The notes: generated by a model from the sequence alone, not told the origin. Shown: positions 39,236 through 48,555, counted from the first letter of the stretch. The stretch: DNA of 64,000 bases from Leuconostoc gasicomitatum LMG 18811 (GCF_000196855.1 NC_014319.1:744001-808000), one strand, 5' to 3'. Made by a program: numbers and translations.

Positions 39236-39667
39236 ATGAAAAGAGTGATCACATACGGCACCTTTGACATGTTACATTATGGGCATATCAATTTATTAAA
39301 ACGTGCAAAAGAAATGGGTGATTATTTAATTGTTGCACTTTCAACTGATGAGTTTAATTGGCATTCAAAACAAAAGAAAACTTATTTTTCATATGAAAAG
39401 CGCAAACAATTGTTGGAAGCCATTCGCTATGTTGATTTAGTTATTCCAGAGGAAGCGTGGGATCAAAAAACCTCGGATGTTAAGTTATACAAAGTAGATA
39501 CGTTTGTTATGGGTGATGATTGGGCTGGTCAATTTGATTTTTTGCAAGATGAAACAGATGCAGAAGTTGTCTATTTAGCGCGCACGCCTGAAATATCAAC
39601 AACCCAGATTAAAAAGGATTTAAATACAAAAGATTTGACGACTAATCATAAATCTAAAACAGATTAA
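39236..39667 (+). CDS. tagD: Glycerol-3-phosphate cytidylyltransferase
   Basis: 143 aa from ATG 39236 behind AAAGGA; a longer frame from 39080 overlaps the previous gene and is spurious. Makes CDP-glycerol from CTP and glycerol 3-phosphate. ITYGTFDMLHYGHINLL has the HxGH nucleotide site and ISTTQIKKDL the C-terminal ISTT motif. No polymerase or CDP-glycerol transferase is adjacent, so its product may decorate the local glycan with glycerol phosphate. Confidence 0.92.
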   Translation: MKRVITYGTFDMLHYGHINLLKRAKEMGDYLIVALSTDEFNWHSKQKKTYFSYEKRKQLLEAIRYVDLVIPEEAWDQKTSDVKLYKVDTFVMGDDWAGQFDFLQDETDAEVVYLARTPEISTTQIKKDLNTKDLTTNHKSKTD

Positions 39668-39676
39668 CTTTTTGTT

Positions 39677-39701
39677 GAAAAGGGCGAGAAGCCTTTTTTA
39701 T
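39677..39701 (+). terminator. Terminator of tagD
   Basis: AAAAGGGC, GAGA, AGCCTTTTTT; about six pairs and a T run. Confidence 0.65.
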
Positions 39702-39761
39702 TCGCACAAATACCCAGCTAATGCCGTAATAAACTGTTAGGCAGACAAATAAGGAGTTATG

Positions 39762-40670
39762 ATGGGAACATTATCCGTATCAGCAGTTCTTGTAACGTAT
39801 AATCGGTTAGAATTACTAAGCAAATCAATTCAAAAGGTTTTAAGTCAAGATGTTGATAGATTGAAACATCTAATTATTATTGACGGTGCAAGTACTGATG
39901 GCACACGTGAATATTTGGACAACTTATCAGATTCTCGCTTAATCATAGTGCATTTATCTGAAAATATAGGTGGTGCTGGTGGATTTAATTTAGGTATTCG
40001 AACATTTTTTGAACAAACAAACGACGATTTTGTATGGTTGATGGATGATGATTCAATGCCAACGGCTAATGCGTTAACAAATTTATTAGATATGTTTGAT
40101 AATAATAAGTTGGCCGGTTGGGGTGCTAGTAAAGTGGTATGGACAGATGGAAACTGGGCTAAAATGAATATACCAGGTTTGCTAAATGGGAACAAGCGTA
40201 GAATATATCAGGGTGATGAAAAATGGCTACCCATTAAACATGCAACTTTTGTATCCACTATTTTTAAACGTGATCTAATTAAAAAAATTGGGTTACCTCA
40301 AAAAGAATACTTCATTTGGGGCGATGATATTGAGTATACCGAACGTGCAGCACGTGCGATGTCTGGATACCTTGTTCGTCAATCAATCGTGATACATGCC
40401 AGTCAATTTAATTCAGAACCCGGTGATATTGTTGGTGAAGTAGTCGTAAGTCGATTACCACGATACTTATTTGAATATCGTAATCGTCTATTAACATCTC
40501 GACGTCGACATTCTAATTTAAAACTTATTAAAACATTAGGACACAGTGTGCTCGATTTGTTAAAAACATTATTTTTACCTGGTGTGCAATATCGTGGTCA
40601 AAAAATAAAACTGATTGTAAAGGGAACAATTAATGGATTTAAATTTGACCCTGATATTGAAAAATTGTGA
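39762..40670 (+). CDS. Galactofuranosyltransferase-like GT2 enzyme
   Basis: 302 aa from the second ATG (39762), better spaced from AAGGAG than 39759. GT2 fold: SAVLVTYNRLELL, IIDGASTDGT, ENIGGAGGFNLGI, WLMDDDSMP (metal site) and YFIWGDDIEYT. The GG(A/S)GGF and WLMDDD pair is typical of Galf transferases such as GlfT2, and glf lies in the same island. The acceptor is unknown. Confidence 0.82.
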   Translation: MGTLSVSAVLVTYNRLELLSKSIQKVLSQDVDRLKHLIIIDGASTDGTREYLDNLSDSRLIIVHLSENIGGAGGFNLGIRTFFEQTNDDFVWLMDDDSMPTANALTNLLDMFDNNKLAGWGASKVVWTDGNWAKMNIPGLLNGNKRRIYQGDEKWLPIKHATFVSTIFKRDLIKKIGLPQKEYFIWGDDIEYTERAARAMSGYLVRQSIVIHASQFNSEPGDIVGEVVVSRLPRYLFEYRNRLLTSRRRHSNLKLIKTLGHSVLDLLKTLFLPGVQYRGQKIKLIVKGTINGFKFDPDIEKL

Positions 40671-40770
40671 TGAGTCCAAAAAGTAAAGTGCTTGTTGCTG
40701 TTCAAAAGATTTGCTATAAACCAGGAAGCTATTTAATTTTTATAGTACACGACATAGAAGCGTCTTTTTT

Positions 40771-40779
40771 TGATATAAT
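40771..40779 (+). promoter_or_regulatory. Extended -10 for leaderless csp-like gene
   Basis: TGATATAAT, then AAGAAT, then ATG 40786. This is the cleanest of the five leaderless layouts: full consensus hexamer plus the TGn extension and no SD. Confidence 0.6.
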
Positions 40780-40785
40780 AAGAAT

Positions 40786-41010
40786 ATGAAAACAGGAATA
40801 GTAAAAATTTGGCAAAAAGAACGTGGCTATGGCTACATTACACCCGATGATGGTGGTGAAGATGTATTCGTGCATTTTAATGGTATTGATATGATAGGAT
40901 TTAAATCACTTATTCAAGGCGAAAAAGTGAATTATGTGCTTGTTCAGGGGTTTAAAAATTATCAGGCGGCACAAGTGAGTCCGATTATGAAGAAAGCAGT
41001 TGATGCATAA
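40786..41010 (+). CDS. Cold-shock-domain protein, divergent
   Basis: 74 aa OB fold. TGIVKIWQKERGYGYIT carries RNP1 (usually KGFGFI) and DVFVHFNGI RNP2, so single-strand RNA or DNA binding is likely. The C-terminal half is more divergent than CspA-type proteins. It overlaps nudF by one base and heads nudF-orf98. Message predicted leaderless. Confidence 0.8.
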   Translation: MKTGIVKIWQKERGYGYITPDDGGEDVFVHFNGIDMIGFKSLIQGEKVNYVLVQGFKNYQAAQVSPIMKKAVDA

Positions 41011-41561
41011 TGGCAGAGCGCGAGCATGTCATTGATTCAAAAATAATTTATAAAGGGCCAATTTTTAGTATTGAAACGCAATCGGTCAACTTATATAATG
41101 GGCATCAAGCTAAGCGTGATATTGTAAGGCATGTCCCAGCAATAGCAATCTTAGCATTTATCGATGCAGATCATATGATATTAGAAAAACAATATCGTGC
41201 GTCGATTGGTGATTTTATTTTAGAAATACCTGCTGGTAAACTTGACGAGCGCGATTTTGATCAACCTGAACATGCGGTTGAACGTGAACTTAATGAAGAG
41301 TTACGAATGACTGCTGGCGTTATTAAACGTGTAGTAGGTTTTTTTGAAACAGTTGGATTTTCCGATGCTTATATGCATGTTTACACTGCTCAAGATCTCC
41401 AATTGGTTAGTGAAAAGGAGCAGTTACCAAGAGATTTAGGCGAATCTTTAGATCTGGTAACAGTATCATTTAATGATATGCAAGTGTTATTTGAAACTGG
41501 TAAACTGACTGATCAAAAAACGATATTAGCATTCTTGTACTGGTCATATTTAAGAGGTTAA
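41010..41561 (+). CDS. nudF: ADP-ribose pyrophosphatase (Nudix)
   Basis: 183 aa. Hydrolyses ADP-ribose to AMP and ribose 5-phosphate. The Nudix box runs from IPAGKLDERDF to RELNEELRMTAG; catalytic Glu residues are kept, but the Gly that normally follows the EE pair is Arg. YRASIGDFILEIPAG is typical of NudF. Overlaps the csp-like gene, and orf98 starts one base after its stop. The nudF-orf-mtnN order is common in lactobacilli. Confidence 0.9.
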   Translation: MAEREHVIDSKIIYKGPIFSIETQSVNLYNGHQAKRDIVRHVPAIAILAFIDADHMILEKQYRASIGDFILEIPAGKLDERDFDQPEHAVERELNEELRMTAGVIKRVVGFFETVGFSDAYMHVYTAQDLQLVSEKEQLPRDLGESLDLVTVSFNDMQVLFETGKLTDQKTILAFLYWSYLRG

Positions 41562-41562
41562 A

Positions 41563-41859
41563 ATGTCTGAAGAACTATCACGAAGGGCAGCCAAAAAAGC
41601 TCAAAAAAAACGTGAAAAAGAACGTAATCAAGTTGAAAAAAATTATGCTAGAGAGCACCCAACAAAAATAACAGTTGTGGCACCAGAAACACGCGAAGAA
41701 ATGCGTCTGACACGCAAGGGACGTTATGAACTCGGATCTGATGGCAAGCTCACAGCATTAGGTAAGTCTAAGCGACTGACACATCGTTACAACGTTACCA
41801 TTGTTGTACTGTTACTTTTGATTGTGGCGACATATGCATTCTTTTTTCTTGTGAATTAA
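41563..41859 (+). CDS. Small basic membrane-anchored protein
   Basis: 98 aa, unknown function. A strongly basic N-terminal half (RRAAKKAQKKREKERN) and one C-terminal membrane helix (about 76-97) ending LVN. Found between nudF and mtnN as in other lactic bacteria. Topology would leave the basic domain inside the cell. Confidence 0.65.
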   Translation: MSEELSRRAAKKAQKKREKERNQVEKNYAREHPTKITVVAPETREEMRLTRKGRYELGSDGKLTALGKSKRLTHRYNVTIVVLLLLIVATYAFFFLVN

Positions 41860-41986
41860 TTTGTTATCAATAAAAAAAGACATATGCAATGAGTTACGAA
41901 CATATAGAAATGAAAGGGAACTTACTGACAAGTTTATAATGTACGGCCTTAAGTGCTGATACTAATGAATTGTTGGTCTATTAATT

Positions 41987-42661
41987 ATGAAAATTGGAAT
42001 TATTACGCCAATGGCGGAAGAAAAAATCACCTTAATTGCTGCATTAGAAAATACAGCAACAAAACGTCATGGTGGTACGGAAATTACGACTGGACAATAT
42101 CATGGGCATGAGGTTGTGCTAACGGAATCAGGTATTGGTAAAGTTGCAGCAGCCTCAGCGACTACTGTGTTAATTGATAATTTCCAACCCGATTTAGTTG
42201 TTAATACGGGATCAGCCGGTGCGCTAGATCCTGATTTGAAAATAGGTGCTGAGGTTGTAGGGACGCATGTTGCGTATTCAGATGTTGATGTAACCGTATT
42301 TGGTTATGACTTTGGTCAAGTACCCAATCGGCCGCTGTATTATGAAGCAGATAAACAAGTTGTTAGAGAGTTTTCACAGTTGGCAGCAGTTAAAACAGGC
42401 CTTATTGTTTCAGGCGATCAATTTGTGCAAGATGAAGCTAAGCAACGTATTTTGACACATTTCCCTGAAGCTATGCTTGCTGAAATGGAGGCTGCAGCTG
42501 TGGCACAAGTGGCTTATCAATTTAAGACACCCTTTATTGTGTTACGAGGCGTTTCAGATTTGGCAAATGGTGATTCTGGAATTGTATTTGATGATTACGT
42601 TGTAGAAGCAGGAAAAGTTTCGGCTAAACTACTCTTATCATATTTGGACAGCAAAGCATAA
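41987..42661 (+). CDS. mtnN: MTA/SAH nucleosidase
   Basis: 224 aa. Cleaves methylthioadenosine and S-adenosylhomocysteine; in the LuxS route it feeds AI-2. MAEEKI with the active Glu, NTGSAGALDPDLKIG, LAEMEAAAVAQ and RGVSDLAN (catalytic Asp). No SD lies near the ATG; the closest, AAAGGG at 41913, is 67 nt upstream with short frames between. I could not find one clean bridging stem here. Confidence 0.93.
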   Translation: MKIGIITPMAEEKITLIAALENTATKRHGGTEITTGQYHGHEVVLTESGIGKVAAASATTVLIDNFQPDLVVNTGSAGALDPDLKIGAEVVGTHVAYSDVDVTVFGYDFGQVPNRPLYYEADKQVVREFSQLAAVKTGLIVSGDQFVQDEAKQRILTHFPEAMLAEMEAAAVAQVAYQFKTPFIVLRGVSDLANGDSGIVFDDYVVEAGKVSAKLLLSYLDSKA

Positions 42662-42665
42662 GTGG

Positions 42666-42684
42666 GCCGCGATAGCGGCTTTTT
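42666..42684 (+). terminator. Terminator of mtnN
   Basis: GCCGC, GATA, GCGGC, then five T. Confidence 0.85.
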
Positions 42685-42741
42685 GTATTTTTAAAATGAA
42701 TATGATACCATAAAATTACGAAATAAGTTAAGGACTGAGAA

Positions 42742-43398
42742 ATGATAACAACCTATAATTTAAAAGCATGTGGCGATATTTTGGTGATTGTTTTAGCACC
42801 TAATGCCGATAAGCAGCAGGTCACGACAAATGGTCAAGTAACACGTATTCAAGATAGAGACACAAAAAAAACAACAGGATTTAATATTGTTGGTCTGGGC
42901 AAACAATTAAATATAACATTACAAAATGGTCGAATTTTTCTCAATAAGGATCAAATTACAATTGTGAATAACGTGATTCGAGAAGCAGGATTTAATGATG
43001 TTTTGGTGGCAGAAGCATCAAAACTAGTCATTGGTCGTGTTAAAAGTATCACGGCACATCCTGATTCGGATCATCTATCAGTTACGTCAACAGCTGTGAG
43101 TGATGAGAAAGTATTACAAATTGTTTCTGGCTCGCCAAATATGCGTGAAGGAATCAAGGTTGTTGTTGCACAACCAGGGACTATGATGCCATCAGGTGCA
43201 TTAATTTGGGACGGTGCCCTGCGAGGTGTACCATCAAGTGGCATGATTGTTTCAGGTCGTGAACTACAATTGGACGGTGCGCCTGATAAACCTGGTGCAC
43301 TCATTTTACCAGAAAGCTTTGGTGAAATTGGCGAACCTTTTAACTTTGATAAAGCAAAATCATTATATAAAGATGGCTTAGTGGATACTGAATATTGA
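42742..43398 (+). CDS. ytpR: YtpR family tRNA-binding protein
   Basis: 218 aa. A DUF4479 N-terminal part (1-85) and a C-terminal tRNA-binding OB domain (about 90-200) like that of PheT: VIGRVKSITAHPDSDHLSV, QIVSGSPNMREG, GVPSSGMIVSGREL. Probably binds structured RNA; role unclear. AAGGACTGAG precedes the start. A short reading frame and murC follow directly. Confidence 0.88.
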   Translation: MITTYNLKACGDILVIVLAPNADKQQVTTNGQVTRIQDRDTKKTTGFNIVGLGKQLNITLQNGRIFLNKDQITIVNNVIREAGFNDVLVAEASKLVIGRVKSITAHPDSDHLSVTSTAVSDEKVLQIVSGSPNMREGIKVVVAQPGTMMPSGALIWDGALRGVPSSGMIVSGRELQLDGAPDKPGALILPESFGEIGEPFNFDKAKSLYKDGLVDTEY

Positions 43399-43399
43399 T

Positions 43400-43543
43400 A
43401 TGCTAATACAAGATAAATTACAAAACGCACCGCGTACTTATCGCACGTTAAATGATGAAAATGCGCAGTATAAAAAATTGATATTTGAGTTACGTAAAGG
43501 TGAATTGCAGTACTTTACATTTTTACCAAATAAGGGGAAATAA
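43400..43543 (+). CDS. 47-aa protein between ytpR and murC
   Basis: ATG two bases after the ytpR stop, 47 codons, and a TAA that overlaps the murC ATG (TAATG). The product is charged, with DKLQNAPRTYRTLNDE and ELRKGELQYFTFLPNKGK. Tight coupling on both sides and full coverage of the gap argue that it is real. It is not recognised. AAGGGGAAA at its 3' end doubles as the murC SD. Confidence 0.55.
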   Translation: MLIQDKLQNAPRTYRTLNDENAQYKKLIFELRKGELQYFTFLPNKGK

Positions 43544-44877
43544 TGCCTAAAACATATTATTTTATTGGTGTTAAAGGGACTGGAATGGGACCTTTGGCTC
43601 AAATTTTGCATGATCAAGGAAATATTGTGATCGGTTCTGATATTGATGCTTATACTTATACACAAGCTCCATTAGAAGCTGCTGGAATTAAAATTTTATC
43701 ATTTCAATCAGAAAATGTTGACAAATACCGTGAGGCTATTTTTGTGCGTGGTAATGCGTTTTCTGATGAACAAGTTGAAGTAGCCAGAGCCTTGGCATTG
43801 GGCGTTACTATGATGACTTACCCTGAAGCTGTCCAAGAACAAATCATGCAAACAACTTCGATCGCAGTTGCTGGTGCGCATGGTAAAACATCAACGACTG
43901 GATTACTAGCACATGTTTTAAAAAATATCGCGCCAACTTCTTACTTGATTGGGGATGGGACAGGTCGTGGGGTACCTAATTCGCAATTTTTTGTTGCGGA
44001 GGCTGATGAATATCGACGTCATTTTAAGGATTATGCACCGGATTATGCTATTTTAACAAATATTGACTTTGATCATCCCGATTATTTCAAAAATATTGAA
44101 GATGTGACAAATGCCTTTTCGGATTTTGCTAATCACGTTAAAAAAGCTATTTTTGCTTGGGGAGACGATGCACATTTACGTGCACTTCGTCCTAAAGCAA
44201 CGGTTTATTACTATGGAACGAGTCCTGAAAATGATGACTTTGTAGCTGAAAATATCCATAAGTCAACACAAGGATCACATTTTAATGTGACATTTCGTGG
44301 TGAAACATTAGGTGAGTTTTCAGTGCCATTGTTTGGACAGCATAGTATTTTAAATGCTTTGGCAGTGATTGCAGTTGCTTACATGGAAAAAGTTGATTTA
44401 GATCTGATTCGTGAGTATTTAATGACTTATCAAGGGGTTAAACGGCGCTTTAGTGAAAAGCAAATTGCTGATATTACAGTAATTGATGATTATGCGCATC
44501 ATCCAACAGAAATTGATGCGACACTCGATGCAGCACGTCAAAAGTATCCTAATAAGCAAATTATTGCAATTTTTCAACCGCATACATATTCGCGTGTTAT
44601 TGCATATAAAGATGAATTTGCTAAAAGCTTGGAAGCGGCAGATAAAGTGTATTTGGCAAATATATTTGGTTCAGCACGTGAATCAGTGGGTGCTGTTACT
44701 TCTGCTGAAATTGGCGCAGAGATAAGCAAATTCGGTGGTATTATTGAGGAAGAAAATATGAGTCTCTTAATGCCTTATGAAAATGCTGTCATGGTATTTA
44801 TGGGTGCAGGTGATATTGAAAAATATGAATTTGCCTATGAAAAATTGCTTGGACAACTACGAACTGATTTGCAATAA
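43543..44877 (+). CDS. murC: UDP-N-acetylmuramate-L-alanine ligase
   Basis: 444 aa. Adds L-Ala to UDP-MurNAc in peptidoglycan synthesis. Mur-ligase motifs: GVKGTGMGPLAQIL, AGAHGKTSTTGLLA (P-loop), EADEYRRHF, TNIDFDHPDY, and VIDDYAHHPTEI with IFQPHTYSR. AAGGGGAAA is the SD. It stands after ytpR and the 47-aa gene. Confidence 0.95.
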   Translation: MPKTYYFIGVKGTGMGPLAQILHDQGNIVIGSDIDAYTYTQAPLEAAGIKILSFQSENVDKYREAIFVRGNAFSDEQVEVARALALGVTMMTYPEAVQEQIMQTTSIAVAGAHGKTSTTGLLAHVLKNIAPTSYLIGDGTGRGVPNSQFFVAEADEYRRHFKDYAPDYAILTNIDFDHPDYFKNIEDVTNAFSDFANHVKKAIFAWGDDAHLRALRPKATVYYYGTSPENDDFVAENIHKSTQGSHFNVTFRGETLGEFSVPLFGQHSILNALAVIAVAYMEKVDLDLIREYLMTYQGVKRRFSEKQIADITVIDDYAHHPTEIDATLDAARQKYPNKQIIAIFQPHTYSRVIAYKDEFAKSLEAADKVYLANIFGSARESVGAVTSAEIGAEISKFGGIIEEENMSLLMPYENAVMVFMGAGDIEKYEFAYEKLLGQLRTDLQ

Positions 44878-45020
44878 AAGCTTATGTTAAGTGATAAATA
44901 GGGACTTTAAATAAAGCGATTTAATATAAATTTAATCAATTCTCTGTTATAATATGTGTTAGCTAGAAATAGTTATTGGTACAGTGTTTTACTTGAAGAA
45001 CTTAATGTGAGGAGACTCAA

Positions 45021-45740
45021 ATGGATAATTTTAATATTAATACACGTCGTGATGTAACAGGCATGGATGCGGGTATGCGGGCGTTTTTCAAGCAAACGTA
45101 TAGCTTTATGGCAATTGCTGTTATGGTTACGGCAATTACGGGATTTGTTGTACAAAAATTTTTCTTAGCTCAAGTGGTTGCTTTGATTGCAGGAAATATC
45201 GTTGGCACATTGGCACTTTTTGGTATTCAAATCTTAATTATGACAATGATTGGGCGTGCAACCTTTAAAAACCCCGCACGAGCATTTGGCTTATTAATGG
45301 CATTTGCTGTTGTTGAAGGGTTGACGTTAGGTTTGCTGTTAGCAATTTATACAGGTGCTTCAGTGACCATGGCGTTTGTATCAGCCGCTGCAGTATTTGG
45401 TGGTATGGCCGCCTATGGTATCTTCACAAAACGTGATTTAACTGGTATGGGTTCAATTCTTTTTGGCTTATTGATTGGCTTAGTTGTCGCATCAGTTGTG
45501 AACATTCTATTTTATAATGGAATTGTGTCATTATTGATATCAGGTGTCAGTGTTATTGTGTTCTCGTTGTATACTGCTTATGATAACCAAAATTTAAAAC
45601 TCATGTATAGCCAGTTTGCTGGGCAAGCTGATACAACTGGGTTAGCAGTTAACGGTGCTTTACGTTTGTATCTTGACTTTGTCAACCTATTCTTTGCTCT
45701 AATTCGAATTTTTGGTGTCGTTGGTGGATCAAGAGATTAG
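45021..45740 (+). CDS. Bax inhibitor-1 (YccA/YetJ) family membrane protein
   Basis: 239 aa, seven membrane helices. TMBIM features: an N-terminal DAGMRAFFKQTYSFMA, VEGLTLG in the middle, and a C-terminal YDNQNLK and GALRLYLDFVNLF block with the acidic Ca2+/pH site. YetJ is a pH-sensitive calcium leak; other members interact with FtsH. GAGGAGA precedes the ATG and a TATAAT lies near 44947. Confidence 0.9.
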   Translation: MDNFNINTRRDVTGMDAGMRAFFKQTYSFMAIAVMVTAITGFVVQKFFLAQVVALIAGNIVGTLALFGIQILIMTMIGRATFKNPARAFGLLMAFAVVEGLTLGLLLAIYTGASVTMAFVSAAAVFGGMAAYGIFTKRDLTGMGSILFGLLIGLVVASVVNILFYNGIVSLLISGVSVIVFSLYTAYDNQNLKLMYSQFAGQADTTGLAVNGALRLYLDFVNLFFALIRIFGVVGGSRD

Positions 45741-45781
45741 TAAGTTTCCAAACCAATATGATAAACATGAGTATTAAATTT

Positions 45782-45805
45782 AACAGCCTTGAGGGCTGTT
45801 TTTTT
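45782..45805 (+). terminator. Terminator of BI-1 gene
   Basis: AACAGCC, TTGAG, GGCTGTT, then a T run. Confidence 0.85.
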
Positions 45806-45837
45806 GTTACACTAGAAGATAGATAAAGGAATATAAA

Positions 45838-48519
45838 ATGACAAAAAAACTACTTTTAATTGATGGAAATTCACTTGCTTTTCGGGCTTTTTATGCTATG
45901 TACAATCAACTTGACAGAATGATTTCACATAAAGGACTGCATACCAACGCACTAGTAGCATTCAATAATTTTTTGGATCAAATTGTGGATCCCATGCAAC
46001 CAGATTTAGCTGTTGTAGCATGGGACGCAGCTTCTGGGAAGGAAACTTTTCGTGGTGAGTTATTTCCCGAATACAAAGATGGTCGATCAAAAGCGCCGTC
46101 AGAGTTTAAAGAACAATTTCCGTATTTACGTGAAATGGTTGCATTACATGGCTTGCGAAATTATGAGCAACCAGGCTTAGAGGCAGATGATATTATTGGT
46201 ACTTATTCACGTTTGGGGGAACAAGCTGGTTACACGGTGATTATTGTGACTGGCGATCAAGATTTGACGCAATTAGCCACCGATAATATTACAGTTAATG
46301 TGACTAAAAAAGGTGTGACGGAAATTGAACGTTACACGCCAGACTATATCATGGAAAAGTTTAACTTGAAGCCGTTACAAATTATTGAAAAAAAAGCTCT
46401 TACAGGCGATACATCCGATAATTATCCAGGTGTAACAAAGGTTGGTGAGAAAACAGCTTTAAAATTGTTAGCTGAGTATCACGATATTGACAATCTATAC
46501 GCACATGTTGATGATATGAAACAATCTAAATTAAAAGATAATTTAATTAATGATCGTCAATCAGCCTTTTGTGCTAGAAAATTAGCAACAATACTGACAG
46601 ATGCTCACTTAGCATTGCCACTCGAAGAAATTGAATATCGTGGGATTGATTACGATAATTTGGTGACATTCTATGAAAATTTAGATTTTAAAAAACAGCT
46701 TGCTAAAATTAAAGCATTACAAAAATCAGGGCAAATTTCAGGCAGCCAAACAACTGTTGAGAAGAGCATTAATGTGATAAAGCTCCAAGATGACAATTTA
46801 CAAGCTGTTGCCATGTTAGGTACCAAAATCGCGTTTCATATTGAAATGATAGGGCAAAATTATCATATTGACGACATGGTAGGCTTTGTGATTGGCAGCC
46901 CAGCTACAGGTTATTATGGTAGTCGTGATGTGACACTTTTACAAAGACCAGAATTAAAGTCTGTGATTGAAAATGCAGGTATAATCAAAAACGTATTTAA
47001 CATTAAGGCACAGTTGATATTGCTTAAAAGATTAGGTATCAAACTTAAGGGAACTAAATTTGATTTCTTATTGGTATCATACTTACTTGATACAACTGAT
47101 AATGATAATGAATTAGCAACCCTTGCCCAACGCTTTGATCTTTATATGACATCAGATGAGGATATTTATGGGAAGGGAGCTAAATTTGCAATACCCGAAG
47201 ATGACGCTCGCGTTTTAGCACATTTAGCAAATAAAGCTGATATTTTAATGCAGGTGGAACAATCAGCATTTGACGCATTGCAAGAACATGAGCAAACACA
47301 TTTATATACAGAAATAGAATTGCCATTAGCTCAAGTATTAGCAGATATGGAGTACCAAGGGATTAAAATTGATCAGAAAAGATTGCGTGATATTGGTAGT
47401 GACCTTGAGGGTCGAATTCATGCAATTGAAGATGCAATTTATATAGAAGCAGGTGAAAAATTCAATATTAATTCTCCAAAGCAACTTGGTGTACTTCTTT
47501 TTGAAAAAATGGGTTTGCCAGTAGTTAAACGAACAAAAACTGGTTATTCAACAGCTGTTGACGTATTAGAAAAATTAGCGGCACAAGCACCAATTGTCGA
47601 TCATATTTTGCAATATCGTCAACTGGCAAAATTAAAATCTACTTACGTTGAAGGATTATTAACTGTTGTGCATGATCAAGACAGTAAAATTCATACCAGA
47701 TTTTTACAAACGTTAACGCAAACAGGACGTTTGTCATCGGTAGATCCAAACCTACAAAACATTCCTATGCGAACAGAAGAGGGTAGACAAATTAGAACAG
47801 CATTTGTACCAAGTGAGCCAAATTGGCAAATTGTTGGTGCTGATTATTCACAAATTGAGTTACGTGTGCTTGCCCATATGACAGGAGACAAAAACATGCA
47901 GCGGGCATTTTTGAATGGTGAAGATATTCATGCTGAAACTGCACGCGCTGTTTTTGGCTTAAAAGATGATGCGCCGGTTGATGCACTGATGCGTCGTACA
48001 GCAAAAGCTGTTAATTTTGGCATTGTTTACGGGATTTCTGATTTTGGATTAGCCAATAACTTAGGTATTTCACGTGGGGAAGCTAAAAGTTTTATTGATA
48101 CCTATTTTAAGGAGTTCCCTCAAATTCATGCTTGGATGGCAAAAATTAAAGAGATAGCCCACGAACAAGGTTTTGTCGAAACAATTGCCAAACGTCGTCG
48201 TTATTTGCCAGAAATCGGTTCAAAGAACTTTAATTTACGTAGCTTTGCTGAACGAACAGCGATGAATTCACCAATTCAAGGTTCAGCAGCTGATATCATT
48301 AAAATAGCAATGATTAAAGTAGCTGATGCGTTACAAGAGCATCACATGCAGGCACGTATGTTGTTACAAGTTCATGATGAACTGATTTTTGAAGCACCAA
48401 TAGATGAAATTCAAGAGCTGACAGAGTTGGTTACAAACGTTATGGATTCCGCTGTGGTGTTAGATGTACCTATGCGTGTCGAAAGCCATTATGGTAATAC
48501 TTGGTATGATGCAAAATAA
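45838..48519 (+). CDS. polA: DNA polymerase I
   Basis: 893 aa. N-terminal 5' nuclease (1-290) with VTGDQDLTQL and GDTSDNYPGV; a middle 3' exonuclease-like domain without the DxE and other metal residues, so proofreading is probably lost as in most Firmicutes; polymerase domain with motif A DYSQIELRVLAH, motif B RRTAKAVNFGIVYG and motif C QVHDELIFE. Fills gaps after repair and removes RNA primers. AAAGGA precedes the start. Confidence 0.95.
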   Translation: MTKKLLLIDGNSLAFRAFYAMYNQLDRMISHKGLHTNALVAFNNFLDQIVDPMQPDLAVVAWDAASGKETFRGELFPEYKDGRSKAPSEFKEQFPYLREMVALHGLRNYEQPGLEADDIIGTYSRLGEQAGYTVIIVTGDQDLTQLATDNITVNVTKKGVTEIERYTPDYIMEKFNLKPLQIIEKKALTGDTSDNYPGVTKVGEKTALKLLAEYHDIDNLYAHVDDMKQSKLKDNLINDRQSAFCARKLATILTDAHLALPLEEIEYRGIDYDNLVTFYENLDFKKQLAKIKALQKSGQISGSQTTVEKSINVIKLQDDNLQAVAMLGTKIAFHIEMIGQNYHIDDMVGFVIGSPATGYYGSRDVTLLQRPELKSVIENAGIIKNVFNIKAQLILLKRLGIKLKGTKFDFLLVSYLLDTTDNDNELATLAQRFDLYMTSDEDIYGKGAKFAIPEDDARVLAHLANKADILMQVEQSAFDALQEHEQTHLYTEIELPLAQVLADMEYQGIKIDQKRLRDIGSDLEGRIHAIEDAIYIEAGEKFNINSPKQLGVLLFEKMGLPVVKRTKTGYSTAVDVLEKLAAQAPIVDHILQYRQLAKLKSTYVEGLLTVVHDQDSKIHTRFLQTLTQTGRLSSVDPNLQNIPMRTEEGRQIRTAFVPSEPNWQIVGADYSQIELRVLAHMTGDKNMQRAFLNGEDIHAETARAVFGLKDDAPVDALMRRTAKAVNFGIVYGISDFGLANNLGISRGEAKSFIDTYFKEFPQIHAWMAKIKEIAHEQGFVETIAKRRRYLPEIGSKNFNLRSFAERTAMNSPIQGSAADIIKIAMIKVADALQEHHMQARMLLQVHDELIFEAPIDEIQELTELVTNVMDSAVVLDVPMRVESHYGNTWYDAK

Positions 48520-48537
48520 AACCAATAAAACGTCTCA

Positions 48538-48555
48538 TGTTATATAACCTAACAT
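48538..48555 (+). promoter_or_regulatory. GlnR operator upstream of glnR
   Basis: TGTTA, 7 bp, TAACAT fits the GlnR/TnrA box TGTNA-N7-TNACAT. It sits 60 bases before glnR, so glnR-glnA should be autoregulated by nitrogen status. Confidence 0.8.

Noticed and set aside
40670-40789. 39-codon frame between the GlfT-like gene and the csp-like gene
   Set aside because: It overlaps the glycosyltransferase stop, but it has no SD and contains the extended -10 of the next gene; the product is not recognisable.
41910-41986. Chain of short frames and a hairpin between AAAGGG and the mtnN start
   Set aside because: Only an ACTT/AAGT stem is clean and it does not span the gap; not strong enough to join the SD, stem-loop, start group.
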